NCBI RefSeq assembly: GCF_009709555.1
Contig: NZ_WJBG01000244.1
Span: forward strand, 16,506-80,505
Direction: 5' to 3'
Length of the DNA stretch: 64,000 nucleotides
Source of the DNA: Streptomyces blattellae
Lineage (GTDB): Bacteria; Actinomycetota; Actinomycetes; Streptomycetales; Streptomycetaceae
In this document: one piece after another, positions 1 through 8,192 of the stretch
Layout of the letters: every line of letters starts with the position of its first letter
How positions within the stretch are numbered: the first letter of the stretch is position 1
Notes under the pieces: generated by a model
What the model was told of the DNA's origin: nothing
Database searches by the model: none
The model's input: only the letters and a program-made list of their open reading frames with translations
Program-made: the position numbers and the translations under genes

Positions 1-110
1 TCGGTGGTCGGCCGCCGCGGGTGCGGGGCCGGGAGTGGCCGTTGCGAGTGCCGGATCGGTGGTCGGCCGCCGCGGGTGCGGGATCGGGAGTCGCCATTGC
101 GGGTGCGGGG
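1..110. repeat. Two tandem copies of a 55-bp GC-rich repeat
   Basis: The unit starting at base 1 recurs at base 56, with the first 27 bases identical and a few changes near each end. It lies just past the 3' end of the leftward allantoinase gene. No conserved gene is visible in bases 1-131. The array may continue to the left of the window. Confidence 0.7.
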
Positions 111-131
111 TCTGTCAGGAGGTGCGGTCGA

Positions 132-1469
132 TCAAGGGGTGCGGGTGAGCAGATGGCCCCTCGGGGCGGTGAACCCGCCGTTCGCCGCGATGCGTTCGCC
201 GCGCAGCCAGGTGGACTTGACGACGCCGTACAGGGTCTTGCCCGCGTACGCCGTGACGCGGTTGCGGTGCTGGAGGGCCGCCGGGTCCACGGTGAACGTC
301 TCGTCGGGCGCGAGGACCGCGAAGTCGGCGTCGCGGCCGGCCTCGATGGCGCCTTTCTGTCCGAGGCCCGCCAGCTGAGCCGTCCGCGCGGACATCCAGC
401 GGACGACGTCCTCCAGGCCGTGACCGCGCCTCCGCGCCTCGGTCCACACCGCCGCCAGACTCAGCTGCAGGCCCGAGATGCCGCCCCACGCCGTCGCGAA
501 GTCGTCGGTCTTCAGGTCGGCGGTGGACGGCGAGTGGTCGGTGACCACGCAGTCGATCGTGCCGTCGGCCAGCGCCTGCCACAGCAGGTCCTGGTTGGCG
601 GCCTCACGGATGGGCGGGCAGCACTTGAACTCGCTGGCGCCGTCCGGGACTTCCTCGGCGGTGAGGGTGAGGTAGTGGGGGCAGGTCTCGACGGTGAGGC
701 GGACGCCCTCCGCCTTCGCCTCGGCGATGAGCGGCAGCGCGTCGCTCGACGACAGGTGCAGCACGTGCACGCGCGCGTCCAGGCGCTTGGCCTGGGCGGT
801 CAGCTGCGCGATGGCCGTGTCCTCCGCGTCACGCGGGCGCGAGGCCAGGAAGTCCGCGTACTTCGGGCCGCCGTGCTGCGGGGCGGCGGAGAGGTGGTGG
901 GGGTCCTCGGCGTGCACGATCAGCAGGCCGCCGAAGGAGGCGATCTCGGCCAGGGACCGGGCGAGCTGATCCTGGTCGAGGTGCGGGAACTCGTCCACGC
1001 CCGACGGGGACAGGAACGCCTTGAAGCCGAAGACACCGGTGTCGTGCAGCGGGCGCAGGTCCGCGACGTTGTCGGGCAGGGCGCCGCCCCAGAAGCCGAC
1101 GTCGATGTGCGCCTTGTCAACGGCAGCTTTCTGCTTCGTACGGAGGTTCTCGACCGTCGTGGTCGGCGGCAGGGAGTTGAGCGGCATGTCGACGAGGGTG
1201 GTGACGCCACCGGCCGCCGCGGCGCGCGTGGCGGTCCAGAAGCCCTCCCACTCGGTACGGCCGGGGTCGTTGACGTGTACGTGGGTGTCGACGAGGCCGG
1301 GCAGCAGGACGTCGTCGCCCAAGTCCTCCAGCCGGGCCCCGGCGGGCACCTCGGCGTCGTAGGGCCGGACGGCCGTGATCTTCCCGCCGGAGACCGCGAC
1401 CGAGGCGGCGCGCGTCCCGTCCGGAGTGATGACACGCCTGGACCGCAACACCAGTTCGACGTCGGACAC
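132..1469 (-). CDS. allB: Allantoinase
   Basis: Hydrolyses allantoin to allantoate in the cytosol, the entry step of ureide breakdown. The 445-residue protein is a cyclic amidohydrolase: metal-binding DTHVHVNDPG near residue 50, GGVTTLVDMPLN, a GFKAF segment carrying the lysine that is normally carboxylated, and later metal ligands in HAED, VLHLSSSD and TDHSPS. I chose GTG 1469 because AGAGGGG lies 5 bases upstream; a GTG 27 bases further upstream has no such site. The divergent neighbour is an IclR regulator, and the shared 311-bp intergenic region carries two operator types. Length and motifs look intact. An allantoicase gene may lie to the left, outside the window. Confidence 0.95.
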   Translation of the reverse strand: MSDVELVLRSRRVITPDGTRAASVAVSGGKITAVRPYDAEVPAGARLEDLGDDVLLPGLVDTHVHVNDPGRTEWEGFWTATRAAAAGGVTTLVDMPLNSLPPTTTVENLRTKQKAAVDKAHIDVGFWGGALPDNVADLRPLHDTGVFGFKAFLSPSGVDEFPHLDQDQLARSLAEIASFGGLLIVHAEDPHHLSAAPQHGGPKYADFLASRPRDAEDTAIAQLTAQAKRLDARVHVLHLSSSDALPLIAEAKAEGVRLTVETCPHYLTLTAEEVPDGASEFKCCPPIREAANQDLLWQALADGTIDCVVTDHSPSTADLKTDDFATAWGGISGLQLSLAAVWTEARRRGHGLEDVVRWMSARTAQLAGLGQKGAIEAGRDADFAVLAPDETFTVDPAALQHRNRVTAYAGKTLYGVVKSTWLRGERIAANGGFTAPRGHLLTRTP

Positions 1470-1516
1470 CCGGGCCCCTCTCTCTTCGCCGTTCACGTCC
1501 GGGAAACGGGATTTAC

Positions 1517-1549
1517 TTCCACGTTACGGAATTCAACGTTCTGTTGAAT
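1517..1549. promoter_or_regulatory. Overlapping operators upstream of allantoinase
   Basis: Bases 1517-1531 read TTCCACGTTACGGAA, an inverted repeat of the TTCCR-N5-YGGAA class also found before the IclR, malate synthase, hydroxypyruvate isomerase and glyoxylate carboligase genes. Bases 1531-1549 are a second, perfect 7-5-7 palindrome, ATTCAACGTTCTGTTGAAT, whose core recurs before the uricase operon. They abut by one base, so two regulators could compete or cooperate at this promoter. Confidence 0.7.
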
Positions 1550-1617
1550 GAGTCTTCACCCCCGTCCGCGCGGCGTCAAGGGCGCACCTCTCCACAGTGC
1601 ACCCGATGGCGTTACTC

Positions 1618-1646
1618 TAGACGTTTCCACAGAGTGAAATTAGGAT
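1618..1646 (+). promoter_or_regulatory. Candidate promoter of the IclR gene with internal operator
   Basis: A -35 TAGACG (1618-1623) and -10 TAGGAT (1641-1646) are 17 bases apart. Between them lies TTCCACAGAGTGAAA (1625-1639), matching nine of ten arm positions of the TTCCR-N5-YGGAA operator. The layout copies that of the malate synthase promoter and suggests autorepression. The promoter assignment is inference from sequence. Confidence 0.5.
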
Positions 1647-1709
1647 TCCGGCAGACAGAACGTGGCTACGCACAAGCGGGGAGTCAACCGACCGACGGGT
1701 AGGCTTCTT

Positions 1710-1755
1710 CTCCTCCCGCCTGTCCCGCAAGGCTCCTCCCGCCTGTCCCGCAAGG
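1710..1755. repeat. 23-bp tandem duplication in the IclR leader
   Basis: A pyrimidine-rich 23-bp unit is repeated exactly at 1710-1732 and 1733-1755, followed by a decayed third copy. It occupies the untranslated leader about 25-70 bases before the GTG start. Confidence 0.8.
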
Positions 1756-1780
1756 CCGCCAGTCCCGAAAGGAACGCGCC

Positions 1781-2584
1781 GTGCCGACGTCCAGCGCCAG
1801 CACCAGCACCACCGACTCCGCCAAGTCCACCACGGGCGGGGTCCAGTCCCTTGAGCGCGCCTTCGATCTGCTGGAGCGGATGGCGGACGCGGGCGGCGAG
1901 GTCGGCCTGAGCGAGCTGTCCGCGAGCAGCGGGCTGCCGCTACCGACCATCCACCGCCTGATGCGCACACTGGTGGCCTGCGGTTACGTACGCCAGCAGC
2001 CCAACCGCCGCTATGCGCTGGGCCCCCGTCTGATCCGGCTCGGCGAGTCCGCGTCCCGGCTGCTCGGCACCTGGGCCCGCCCCAGTCTCGCCCGGCTGGT
2101 CGAGGAGACCGGCGAGACGGCCAACATGGCACTGCTCGACGGCGACGAGATCGTGTACGTGGCACAGGTGCCCTCGAAGCACTCGATGCGCATGTTCACC
2201 GAGGTCGGCCGGCGGGTGCTGCCGCACTCCACGGGCGTGGGCAAGGCGCTGCTCGCGAACACACCGGACGACGAGGTACGCGCCCTGCTCGCCCGCACCG
2301 GAATGCCCGCCGCGACGGAGAAGACGATCACCACGCCCGAGGGCTTCCTCGCGGCCCTGGACGACGTACGACGGCTCGGCTACGCCGTCGACGACAACGA
2401 GCAGGAGATCGGCGTCCGCTGCCTCGCGGTCTCCGTACCGAACTCCCCCACCGCGGCGGCCATTTCCATCTCGGGCCCGGCGGGCCGGGTCACGGAGGCG
2501 GTGACGGAGCGGATCGTGCCGGTGCTCCAGCAGATCGCGGGCGAACTGTCCGAGGCACTCGCCGCCGGCCAGAACCACGCGTGA
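1781..2584 (+). CDS. allR: IclR-family regulator, AllR-like
   Basis: A 267-residue IclR protein. The N-terminal winged helix spans roughly residues 22-90 (SLERAFDLLERMADAGGEVG, then SSGLPLPTIHRLMRTL), and the C-terminal effector domain begins near residue 110 with the typical LPHSTGVGKALLA segment. It starts with GTG after GAAAGGAACG. Its divergence from allantoinase and the shared operator in allantoin and glyoxylate promoters support the role of AllR, which in S. coelicolor represses allantoin-pathway genes (known for the family). That this copy binds those sites is inference. It probably also represses itself, as an operator lies inside its own promoter. Confidence 0.88.
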   Translation: MPTSSASTSTTDSAKSTTGGVQSLERAFDLLERMADAGGEVGLSELSASSGLPLPTIHRLMRTLVACGYVRQQPNRRYALGPRLIRLGESASRLLGTWARPSLARLVEETGETANMALLDGDEIVYVAQVPSKHSMRMFTEVGRRVLPHSTGVGKALLANTPDDEVRALLARTGMPAATEKTITTPEGFLAALDDVRRLGYAVDDNEQEIGVRCLAVSVPNSPTAAAISISGPAGRVTEAVTERIVPVLQQIAGELSEALAAGQNHA

Positions 2585-2606
2585 CGCTCCCGCATACGGT
2601 TCGGCA

Positions 2607-2624
2607 GCGCCCCGACAGGGGCGC
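2607..2624 (+). terminator. Hairpin terminator after the IclR gene
   Basis: A perfect 7-bp stem, GCGCCCC/GGGGCGC, with a GACA loop 22 bases after the stop codon. There is no U-tract, as is common for streptomycete terminators. Confidence 0.6.
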
Positions 2625-2719
2625 GGGGCCGTAACGATGTGCGGCTCCGCCGCGCGGGAGCGACCAGCCACAACGACGCCGCAGACAACCGACGCCCCAT
2701 CGCACCCTCCAGCGGAGCG

Positions 2720-3028
2720 CTACGGCTCCCCGAACAGTTCCACCGCGTCCCGCACCTGCGACAGCCCCCGCGACAAGGCGCTCACCGACCCGATCGCCCC
2801 GGCGATCAGCAGCAACGACCGCCGTAGGCGCGGGATCTCGGGCCGGCCGCTGATCGTCATCGCGGCGAGCGCGGCGAGTTCGTCCTCAGCGATGACGCGG
2901 TCGGGGAACTCGGCCGGATGCGCGGCGAGTTCGCGGCGCAGCCGGGACACCGCGGTCCGCAGTTCCGCCACTCTAGGGTCCTCGTCGCTGCCGATCACTG
3001 GCCGCCTCTGCCCCAAGCTCCGCAACAC
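2720..3028 (-). CDS. Small conserved actinobacterial protein (DUF5955-like)
   Basis: Encodes 102 residues. I chose GTG 3028 because a strong GGGGGGAGAG site lies directly upstream. The sequence has a helical N-terminal half (VAELRTAVSRLRRELAAHP), an acidic middle and an apolar helix near residues 70-90 (RRSLLLIAGAIGSVSALSRG). It resembles the small Streptomyces family DUF5955, whose function is unknown; that assignment is from memory. No signal peptide or clear membrane anchor. It faces the IclR gene and is transcribed away from the nucleotidyltransferase. Confidence 0.6.
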   Translation of the reverse strand: MLRSLGQRRPVIGSDEDPRVAELRTAVSRLRRELAAHPAEFPDRVIAEDELAALAAMTISGRPEIPRLRRSLLLIAGAIGSVSALSRGLSQVRDAVELFGEP

Positions 3029-3218
3029 AGCTCTCCCCCCGCGCACGCCGTTGTGCGCGTGTACGTCGTGATCCCGCCCAGTGCCCCCGGGACACCGGTC
3101 GGGCGCCGGGCGACGCGGGTCAGTAAACGCCACCCGGTACGGAACGCGCCACCACACGGACCAAAATTCAGTCTCCGTGACGCCCGTAACGCACCCGTGT
3201 CTCAGGTATGCAGGACGC

Positions 3219-3818
3219 ATGACGGACAAGCAAGACACAGTGGCCGGGCTGCTCCTCGCGGCGGGAGGCGGCCGACGGCTGGGCGGACGGCCGAAGGCGC
3301 TTCTCGAACACCGGGGGCGGCCACTCGTCGAACACGCGGTCGGCGTTCTGCGGGCGGCCGGGTGCACCCGCGTCCACGTCGTGCTCGGGGCGCAGGCGGC
3401 GGTCGTACGGGAGCGGGCGCGGCTGGAGGGGTGCGTGCTCGTGGAGAACCCGGAGTGGGAGCAGGGCATGGGCTCCTCGCTGCGCGCCGGGCTCGATTCG
3501 CTCGCCGCCACCCCGGCACGGGCCGCGCTCGTCTCGCTGGTCGACCAGCCCGGCATCGGGGCGGAGGCGGTGGCCCGGGTGCTCGCCGCGTACAAGGACG
3601 AGGAGTCGCTGGTCTCGGCCGCCTACGACGGGGTACGCGGGCATCCGGTGCTCTTCGGTGCCGCGCACTGGGCCGGTATCGCGGCCACGGCGACCGGGGA
3701 CCGCGGGGCACGCGCCTATCTGAAGGCGCACGACGAGGCGATCACGCTCGTCGAGTGCGGGGATGTGGCCGAGGCGTACGACATCGACACGGAAGGCGAC
3801 CTGAGCCACCTTGAGTGA
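3219..3818 (+). CDS. MobA/MocA-like nucleotidyltransferase
   Basis: A 199-residue GT-A-fold nucleotidyltransferase with the N-terminal signature LLLAAGGGRRLGGRPKALL (about residues 10-28) and a central SLVDQPG metal-binding aspartate. This family transfers CMP or GMP to molybdopterin; MocA homologues supply the cofactor of xanthine dehydrogenase, which feeds urate into the pathway encoded here. That link is inference, since no dehydrogenase gene is in the window. The ATG at 3219 is where family similarity begins; upstream codons of the open frame look non-coding. Confidence 0.75.
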   Translation: MTDKQDTVAGLLLAAGGGRRLGGRPKALLEHRGRPLVEHAVGVLRAAGCTRVHVVLGAQAAVVRERARLEGCVLVENPEWEQGMGSSLRAGLDSLAATPARAALVSLVDQPGIGAEAVARVLAAYKDEESLVSAAYDGVRGHPVLFGAAHWAGIAATATGDRGARAYLKAHDEAITLVECGDVAEAYDIDTEGDLSHLE

Positions 3819-3890
3819 GCATGGTGGCACCCAGCGCCAACCAGTGCGCCACCTTGCCTCGACTCAGAGAATCTCGACATCAACAAACCA

Positions 3891-3919
3891 TTGAACTTCC
3901 ACCATAAGGAAACTATTAT
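3891..3919 (+). promoter_or_regulatory. Malate synthase promoter with operator in the spacer
   Basis: TTGAAC (3891-3896) and TATTAT (3914-3919) are separated by exactly 17 bases, a strong sigma-70-type promoter. The operator TTCCACCATAAGGAA (3897-3911) fills the spacer, so a bound repressor would block RNA polymerase. It shares the TTCCR-N5-YGGAA pattern of the other glyoxylate promoters. Confidence 0.7.
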
Positions 3920-4026
3920 CCACTGACCAGAAGCGCCCGGACGTTCCGCGGGCGCTGTCAGCCGCATCCGAGGACCCTGGCACCCCGTGCCGCACGTACG
4001 CAGCCCGCTGAAGGAAGTGACAGCTC

Positions 4027-5649
4027 ATGTCCGCACCAGCGCCGTCCCCGCTGGCCATCGTCGACGCCGAGCCCCTGCCCCGGCAGGAGGAGGTCCTCAC
4101 CGAAGCGGCCCTCGCCTTCGTGGCCGAGCTGCACCGGAGGTTCACGCCCCGGCGTGACGAGCTCCTCGCCCGACGCGCGGAGCGCCGCGCCGAGATCGCC
4201 CGCACCTCCACGCTCGACTTCCTCCCCGAGACGGCCGCGATCCGCGCGGACGACTCGTGGAAGGTGGCCCCCTCACCGGCGGCCCTGAACGACCGCCGCG
4301 TGGAGATCACCGGCCCCACCGACCGCAAGATGACCATCAACGCCCTCAACTCGGGCGCCAGGGTCTGGCTCGCCGACTTCGAGGACGCCTCTGCCCCGAC
4401 CTGGGAGAACGTGGTCACCGGCCAGCTCAACCTGATCGGCGCCTACACCCGGAACATCGACTTCACCGACCCGGGCTCCGGCAAGTCGTACGCCCTGAAG
4501 GCCGATGACGAGCTCGCGACCGTCGTCATGCGGCCCCGCGGCTGGCACCTGAACGAGCGCCACCTCCAGGTCGACGGCGAGCAGGTCCCCGGCGCGCTGG
4601 TCGACTTCGGCCTCTACTTCTTCCACAACGCCCGGCGTCTGCTCGACCTCGGCAAGGGCCCGTACTTCTACCTCCCCAAGACGGAGTCGCACCTGGAGGC
4701 CCGCCTCTGGAACGACGTCTTCGTCTTCGCACAGGACTACGTCGGCATCCCCCAGGGCACCGTCCGCGCCACCGTCCTGATCGAGACGATCACGGCCGCG
4801 TACGAGATGGAGGAGATCCTCTACGAACTCCGCGACCACGCCTCCGGATTGAACGCCGGCCGCTGGGACTACCTGTTCTCCATCGTCAAGAACTTCCGCG
4901 ACGGCGGGCCCAGGTTCGTCCTCCCGGACCGCAACGCCGTCACCATGACCGCCCCGTTCATGCGGGCGTACACCGAACTCCTCGTCCGCACCTGCCACAA
5001 GCGCGGCGCGCACGCGATCGGCGGCATGGCGGCTTTCATCCCCTCCCGCCGCGACGAAGAGGTCAACAAGGTCGCCTTCGAGAAGGTGAAGGCGGACAAG
5101 GACCGCGAGGCCGGCGACGGTTTCGACGGCTCCTGGGTCGCCCACCCCGACCTCGTCCCGATCGCCATGGCCTCCTTCGACGCCGTCCTCGGCGACCGGC
5201 CCCACCAGAAGGACCGGCTGCGCGAGGACGTCGACGTCAAGGCGGCCGACCTGATCGCCGTCGACTCGCTCAAGGCGAAGCCGACGTACGACGGTCTGGT
5301 CAACGCCGTCCAGGTCGGCATCCGTTACATCGAGGCCTGGCTGCGCGGCCTCGGTGCCGTCGCCATCTTCAACCTGATGGAGGACGCGGCCACCGCGGAG
5401 ATCTCGCGCTCGCAGATCTGGCAGTGGATCAACGCCGGCGTCGAGTTCGAGAACGGTGAGAAGGCCACCCCGGAACTGGCCCGCAAGGTCGCCGCCGAGG
5501 AACTGGCGGACATCCGGGCCGAGATCGGCGAGGAGGCCTACGCGGCCGGGCACTGGCAGCAGGCCCACGACCTGCTGCTGACCGTCGCCCTCGACGAGGA
5601 CTACGCGGACTTCCTGACCCTGCCCGCGTACGAGCGGCTCAAGGGCTGA
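4027..5649 (+). CDS. aceB: Malate synthase A
   Basis: Condenses glyoxylate with acetyl-CoA to malate in the cytosol. The 540 residues match malate synthase A. Visible landmarks are FEDASAPTWENVVTGQLNL near residue 119, the MRPRGWHLNERH block, YFYLPKTESHLEARLWNDVF, an IETITAAYEMEEILYELRDH catalytic region and the C-terminal ATAEISRSQIWQW block. The gene stands alone behind a promoter holding the shared operator, so it is likely induced together with allantoin degradation, which yields glyoxylate. Nothing looks damaged. Confidence 0.97.
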   Translation: MSAPAPSPLAIVDAEPLPRQEEVLTEAALAFVAELHRRFTPRRDELLARRAERRAEIARTSTLDFLPETAAIRADDSWKVAPSPAALNDRRVEITGPTDRKMTINALNSGARVWLADFEDASAPTWENVVTGQLNLIGAYTRNIDFTDPGSGKSYALKADDELATVVMRPRGWHLNERHLQVDGEQVPGALVDFGLYFFHNARRLLDLGKGPYFYLPKTESHLEARLWNDVFVFAQDYVGIPQGTVRATVLIETITAAYEMEEILYELRDHASGLNAGRWDYLFSIVKNFRDGGPRFVLPDRNAVTMTAPFMRAYTELLVRTCHKRGAHAIGGMAAFIPSRRDEEVNKVAFEKVKADKDREAGDGFDGSWVAHPDLVPIAMASFDAVLGDRPHQKDRLREDVDVKAADLIAVDSLKAKPTYDGLVNAVQVGIRYIEAWLRGLGAVAIFNLMEDAATAEISRSQIWQWINAGVEFENGEKATPELARKVAAEELADIRAEIGEEAYAAGHWQQAHDLLLTVALDEDYADFLTLPAYERLKG

Positions 5650-5652
5650 CCC

Positions 5653-5931
5653 TCAGGAAGCAGGCGTGTCCGAGTGGCCCAGGGACTTCTCCGGGGCCAC
5701 TCGGTCGCGTACGGCCTGCTTGACCGCCGTCGGCTCCGGGAAGCCCTGCTCGCGGCGGTCCCAGACCACCTCGTCGTTCACGCGGACGACGAAGACGCCG
5801 CCCGTGCCCGGCTTCAGGGACAGCTCCGTCAGCTCGGTCTCGAAGGTGGTCAGCAGCTCCTGCGCCAGCCAGGCCGCCCGGGGCAGCCACCGGCATCGGG
5901 TGCAGTACTCGATCTGAACGCGCTGGGTCAT
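5653..5931 (-). CDS. SelT/SelW/SelH-family redox protein
   Basis: A 92-residue Rdx-family protein with the CxxC redox motif in EYCTRCRWLPRA near residue 10 (Cys replaces the selenocysteine found in some homologues) and the conserved GTGGVFVVRVNDEVVWDRRE strand. The family has a thioredoxin-like fold and unclear substrates. Its ATG lies in the last bases of the upstream HipA-like gene (4-base ATGA overlap), so the two are translationally coupled. Its stop is convergent with malate synthase, only 3 bases away. Confidence 0.85.
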   Translation of the reverse strand: MTQRVQIEYCTRCRWLPRAAWLAQELLTTFETELTELSLKPGTGGVFVVRVNDEVVWDRREQGFPEPTAVKQAVRDRVAPEKSLGHSDTPAS

Positions 5932-6842
5932 CCGAGGTGTACCGCCCCATCCTGTTCCGCCGCCGGTTTGCCGTGCAGGTCGGGGACCTGCCGGAGCCAC
6001 TTCGGCCGGCCTCGTCGTGTCTTCGCCGCGCGCAGGGCCTGCTCGGCGGCGAGTTCCTCCCGGGTGGGGAAATCGGTGGGCAGCCACGCCGCCGACGCCC
6101 GTACGCGCGCGTGCAGGTAGCCGACGTAGGCCTCACGCACGTCGTCGGGCGTCGCGAAGCCCGGTGCTGTCGCGAGCCAGGCGTCCGGGACCTCGGCGGC
6201 GATCTCACGCAACAGTCTGCGCGTGACGCGGGGCGCCAGCTCGGCGTCGGCTTCGCGCACGTCCGGCGCGTAGTGGCCGAGCGCGTGGTGCCGGAAGTCG
6301 TACGCCTTCTCCGGTTCCGTCGCGTCCCAGCGGTGGTGGAAGACGAGGGCGGCGCCGTGGTCGATCAGCCACAGGTGTGCGGGCACGGTGCCGGACGTGG
6401 GCCAGATCATCAGGTTGGAGCTGTGGACCGTACGGTCGACGTTGACGGTCAGCGCGTCGAGCCAGACGATCCGGCCCGCCTCCAGCGGGTCCACGCGGAA
6501 CGTCTCGGCGGCCTCGGGGGTGAAGTCCTTCGCGCCCGGCAGGAAGTCCATGCCGAGGTTGATCCCGGCACTGGCGCTGTGCAGGTCCCGTACCTCCTGG
6601 TGCGGCTCCCCGTCGGCGATCTCCGGATCGAAGCGCACCAGCACCAGCTCGGGGAACCGCAGCCCCAGCGCACGGGCCAGCTCCCCCACGATCACCTCGG
6701 CGACCAGCGCCTTCCTGCCCTGCGCGGAGCCGGTGAACTTGACGACGTACGTACCCAGGTCGTCGGCCTCGACGAGGCCGGGAACGGAGCCGCCGGAGCG
6801 GAGGGGTGCGATGTAGCGGGTGGCGGTGACCTCTCTCAGCAT
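5928..6842 (-). CDS. HipA-like kinase
   Basis: A 304-residue HipA-type kinase. It shows the N-terminal nucleotide-binding segment (TYVVKFTGSAQGRKALVAEV, about residues 31-50), a catalytic loop NVDRTVHSSNLM near residue 153 and a metal-binding DHGAALVFHH. The family includes the HipA toxin kinases, but many actinobacterial members stand alone without a HipB antitoxin, and none is visible here. The gene is coupled by overlap to a small SelW-like protein. Substrate unknown. Upstream is a scarred, non-coding segment, so its promoter may have been disturbed. Confidence 0.75.
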   Translation of the reverse strand: MLREVTATRYIAPLRSGGSVPGLVEADDLGTYVVKFTGSAQGRKALVAEVIVGELARALGLRFPELVLVRFDPEIADGEPHQEVRDLHSASAGINLGMDFLPGAKDFTPEAAETFRVDPLEAGRIVWLDALTVNVDRTVHSSNLMIWPTSGTVPAHLWLIDHGAALVFHHRWDATEPEKAYDFRHHALGHYAPDVREADAELAPRVTRRLLREIAAEVPDAWLATAPGFATPDDVREAYVGYLHARVRASAAWLPTDFPTREELAAEQALRAAKTRRGRPKWLRQVPDLHGKPAAEQDGAVHLG

Positions 6843-7126
6843 CTGCCAGGCCCCCGATCATGTCCGGGGAGAGTCTGGAGCATCCGGGGAGCTTCGATCG
6901 ACATGCTCGTCTCCCTGTCTCCCCGGTGGTCCGTCGACCGCGGTGCGGTCCGTGCTTCCGGCCTTCTCCGGCTCCGGCATGAAGTGAGCATTTTGACGTG
7001 CTCCCTGGCCTGAAGTCCAGGGACCCCGGCCTGGGTCGTCTGACCCTTCCGGGGGCTTCCTGCTTCACCGTCTGGTGCGGGGGCCAGGAGCTGGTCTTCA
7101 TCGGCACGCACCTGCACACCGAGGCG

Positions 7127-7181
7127 CCGGTGGTGGACCTCGGGGCCGGTACGGGCCGCGGGGTCGCGGCCATCTGCGCCG
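7127..7181 (+). repeat. 55-bp exact direct repeat (copy 1) of a methyltransferase motif
   Basis: Bases 7127-7181 are identical to 7481-7535, inside the intact methyltransferase gene, and encode the same VVDLGAGTGRGVAAICA SAM-binding motif. Identity stops sharply at both ends, as expected for a partial duplication. Confidence 0.9.
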
Positions 7182-7183
7182 GT

Positions 7184-7262
7184 GCTGGTGCACACCGTGT
7201 CCGAAGGCGAGCCGGGCGCCCGGTTCGTCCCGCAGTTCGGCGAGGAGGGGCGGCGGGCTGAT
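7184..7262 (-). pseudogene. Possible cytochrome P450 heme-region remnant
   Basis: The minus-strand frame reads PPPLLAELRDEPGARLAFGHGVHQ and then His. AFGHGVHQ normally precedes the heme-ligating Cys in bacterial P450s; here His takes that place and the frame then runs into the duplicated methyltransferase piece. It cannot encode a working P450. The short length limits certainty. Confidence 0.35.
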
Positions 7263-7322
7263 GCCGTCACAACACATCGCCGACAGCGGCAGGTTCGGGG
7301 TTGAACTCTGCGATACTCTAGA

Positions 7323-7343
7323 TGAAAATGACAATCGTATTTA
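7323..7343. promoter_or_regulatory. Zur/Fur-type operator before the assembly-line operon
   Basis: This 21-bp site, with left arm TGAAAATGAC and right arm ATCGTATTTA around a central A, matches 17 of 21 positions of the palindrome TGAAAATGAT-A-ATCATTTTCA. That pattern is typical of actinobacterial Zur boxes. It ends 23 bases before the chosen GTG start at 7367, where a repressor would overlap the promoter. It does not resemble the DmdR/IdeR iron box. Identity of the regulator is inference. Confidence 0.55.
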
Positions 7344-7366
7344 ATAGCTACCCGAGGGTTGACGTA

Positions 7367-8101
7367 GTGGATCCGTACGAACGCTCCGCCGAGTACCTGG
7401 ACTTGATGATGGCCGGGGCCTGGCGGTCCCTTGCTCCGGCGCTGACCGCACTGCTCCACGAGGTGAAGGCGCAGGCCGGACCGGTGGTGGACCTCGGGGC
7501 CGGTACGGGCCGCGGGGTCGCGGCCATCTGCGCCGCGCTGCCGGGCGACGATCCCGTCCTCGCGGTTGAACCCTCCGCCGCCATACGCGCGGTGCTCCTC
7601 GCCCGCGTCCATGACGCCCCTGAACTCCGGCGGCGGGTCACGGTGCTGGCGGAGGACACCGCACACGCCTCTCTCCCGGAGGGTCTGCGGGCGATCGTCG
7701 CGCTGAACATGCTGGGCCACCTGCCTCCGGCCGAGCGGCGGGCCCTGTGGGCCGGCGCCGCACAGCAACTCGCCCTCGGCGGCGACCTCATCGTCAATGT
7801 CAGCCCGCCCGTCCGGCCGGAGCGCGTTCCACGCACCCGTATGGCTACGGCGACGGTGGGCCGGCTGCACTACGAGGGGTGGGCGAGCGCGGAGCCCTCG
7901 GGCGACGACGAGATCACCTGGCGGATGGACTACCGCGTCCTGCGGGACGGTCTTGCGCTGTCGGAGGTCACGGTCGACTACCGCTGGTGGGTGGCGAGCG
8001 AGCGGGAGCTTGCCGAGGAGGCCGCCGAAACCGGGCTCGTCATGCGCCCCGCCGGTGATCCCGTGCTCGGGCTTCACATCCTCACGCGGCAGGGCGAGTA
8101 G
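7367..8101 (+). CDS. Class I SAM-dependent methyltransferase
   Basis: A 244-residue methyltransferase with motif I VVDLGAGTGRG near residue 40, an acidic end of strand 2 (VLAVEPS) and motif VALNMLGHLPPAERRALW. I chose GTG 7367, which follows GAGG by 9 bases. An ATG at 7322 is in frame but has no ribosome-binding site and would place the metal box inside the gene. It is the first gene after the putative Zur box and precedes the first synthetase by 91 bp, so it is probably the promoter-proximal gene of the metallophore operon. Substrate unknown; a pathway intermediate is likely. Confidence 0.75.
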   Translation: MDPYERSAEYLDLMMAGAWRSLAPALTALLHEVKAQAGPVVDLGAGTGRGVAAICAALPGDDPVLAVEPSAAIRAVLLARVHDAPELRRRVTVLAEDTAHASLPEGLRAIVALNMLGHLPPAERRALWAGAAQQLALGGDLIVNVSPPVRPERVPRTRMATATVGRLHYEGWASAEPSGDDEITWRMDYRVLRDGLALSEVTVDYRWWVASERELAEEAAETGLVMRPAGDPVLGLHILTRQGE

Positions 8102-8192
8102 CGCCGTCCCGTCTCTGACACCCGTCGCCTGAACCTTTCCCCATGCCCCTACGCCCCCCACGTCATGCACGGATTTACGGAGCGGAGTCCCG

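Larger units (their letters stand above)
6843..7322. other. Gene-free mosaic of broken gene fragments
   Basis: This 480-bp stretch between the HipA-like kinase and the assembly-line locus has no intact gene. On the plus strand, 7105-7181 reads as the SAM-binding start of a methyltransferase, including a 55-bp exact copy of part of the gene at 7367. On the minus strand, 7184-7262 resembles a P450 heme-binding segment. I read it as a recombination scar. Confidence 0.55.

Noticed and set aside
5928..6842. HipA-like kinase as half of a toxin-antitoxin pair
   Set aside because: No HipB-like HTH gene adjoins it; the coupled partner is a SelW-type redox protein.
7322..7366. ATG 7322 as the start of the first methyltransferase
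   Set aside because: No ribosome-binding site, and it would put the metal-type operator inside the coding sequence; GTG 7367 has GAGG at proper spacing.
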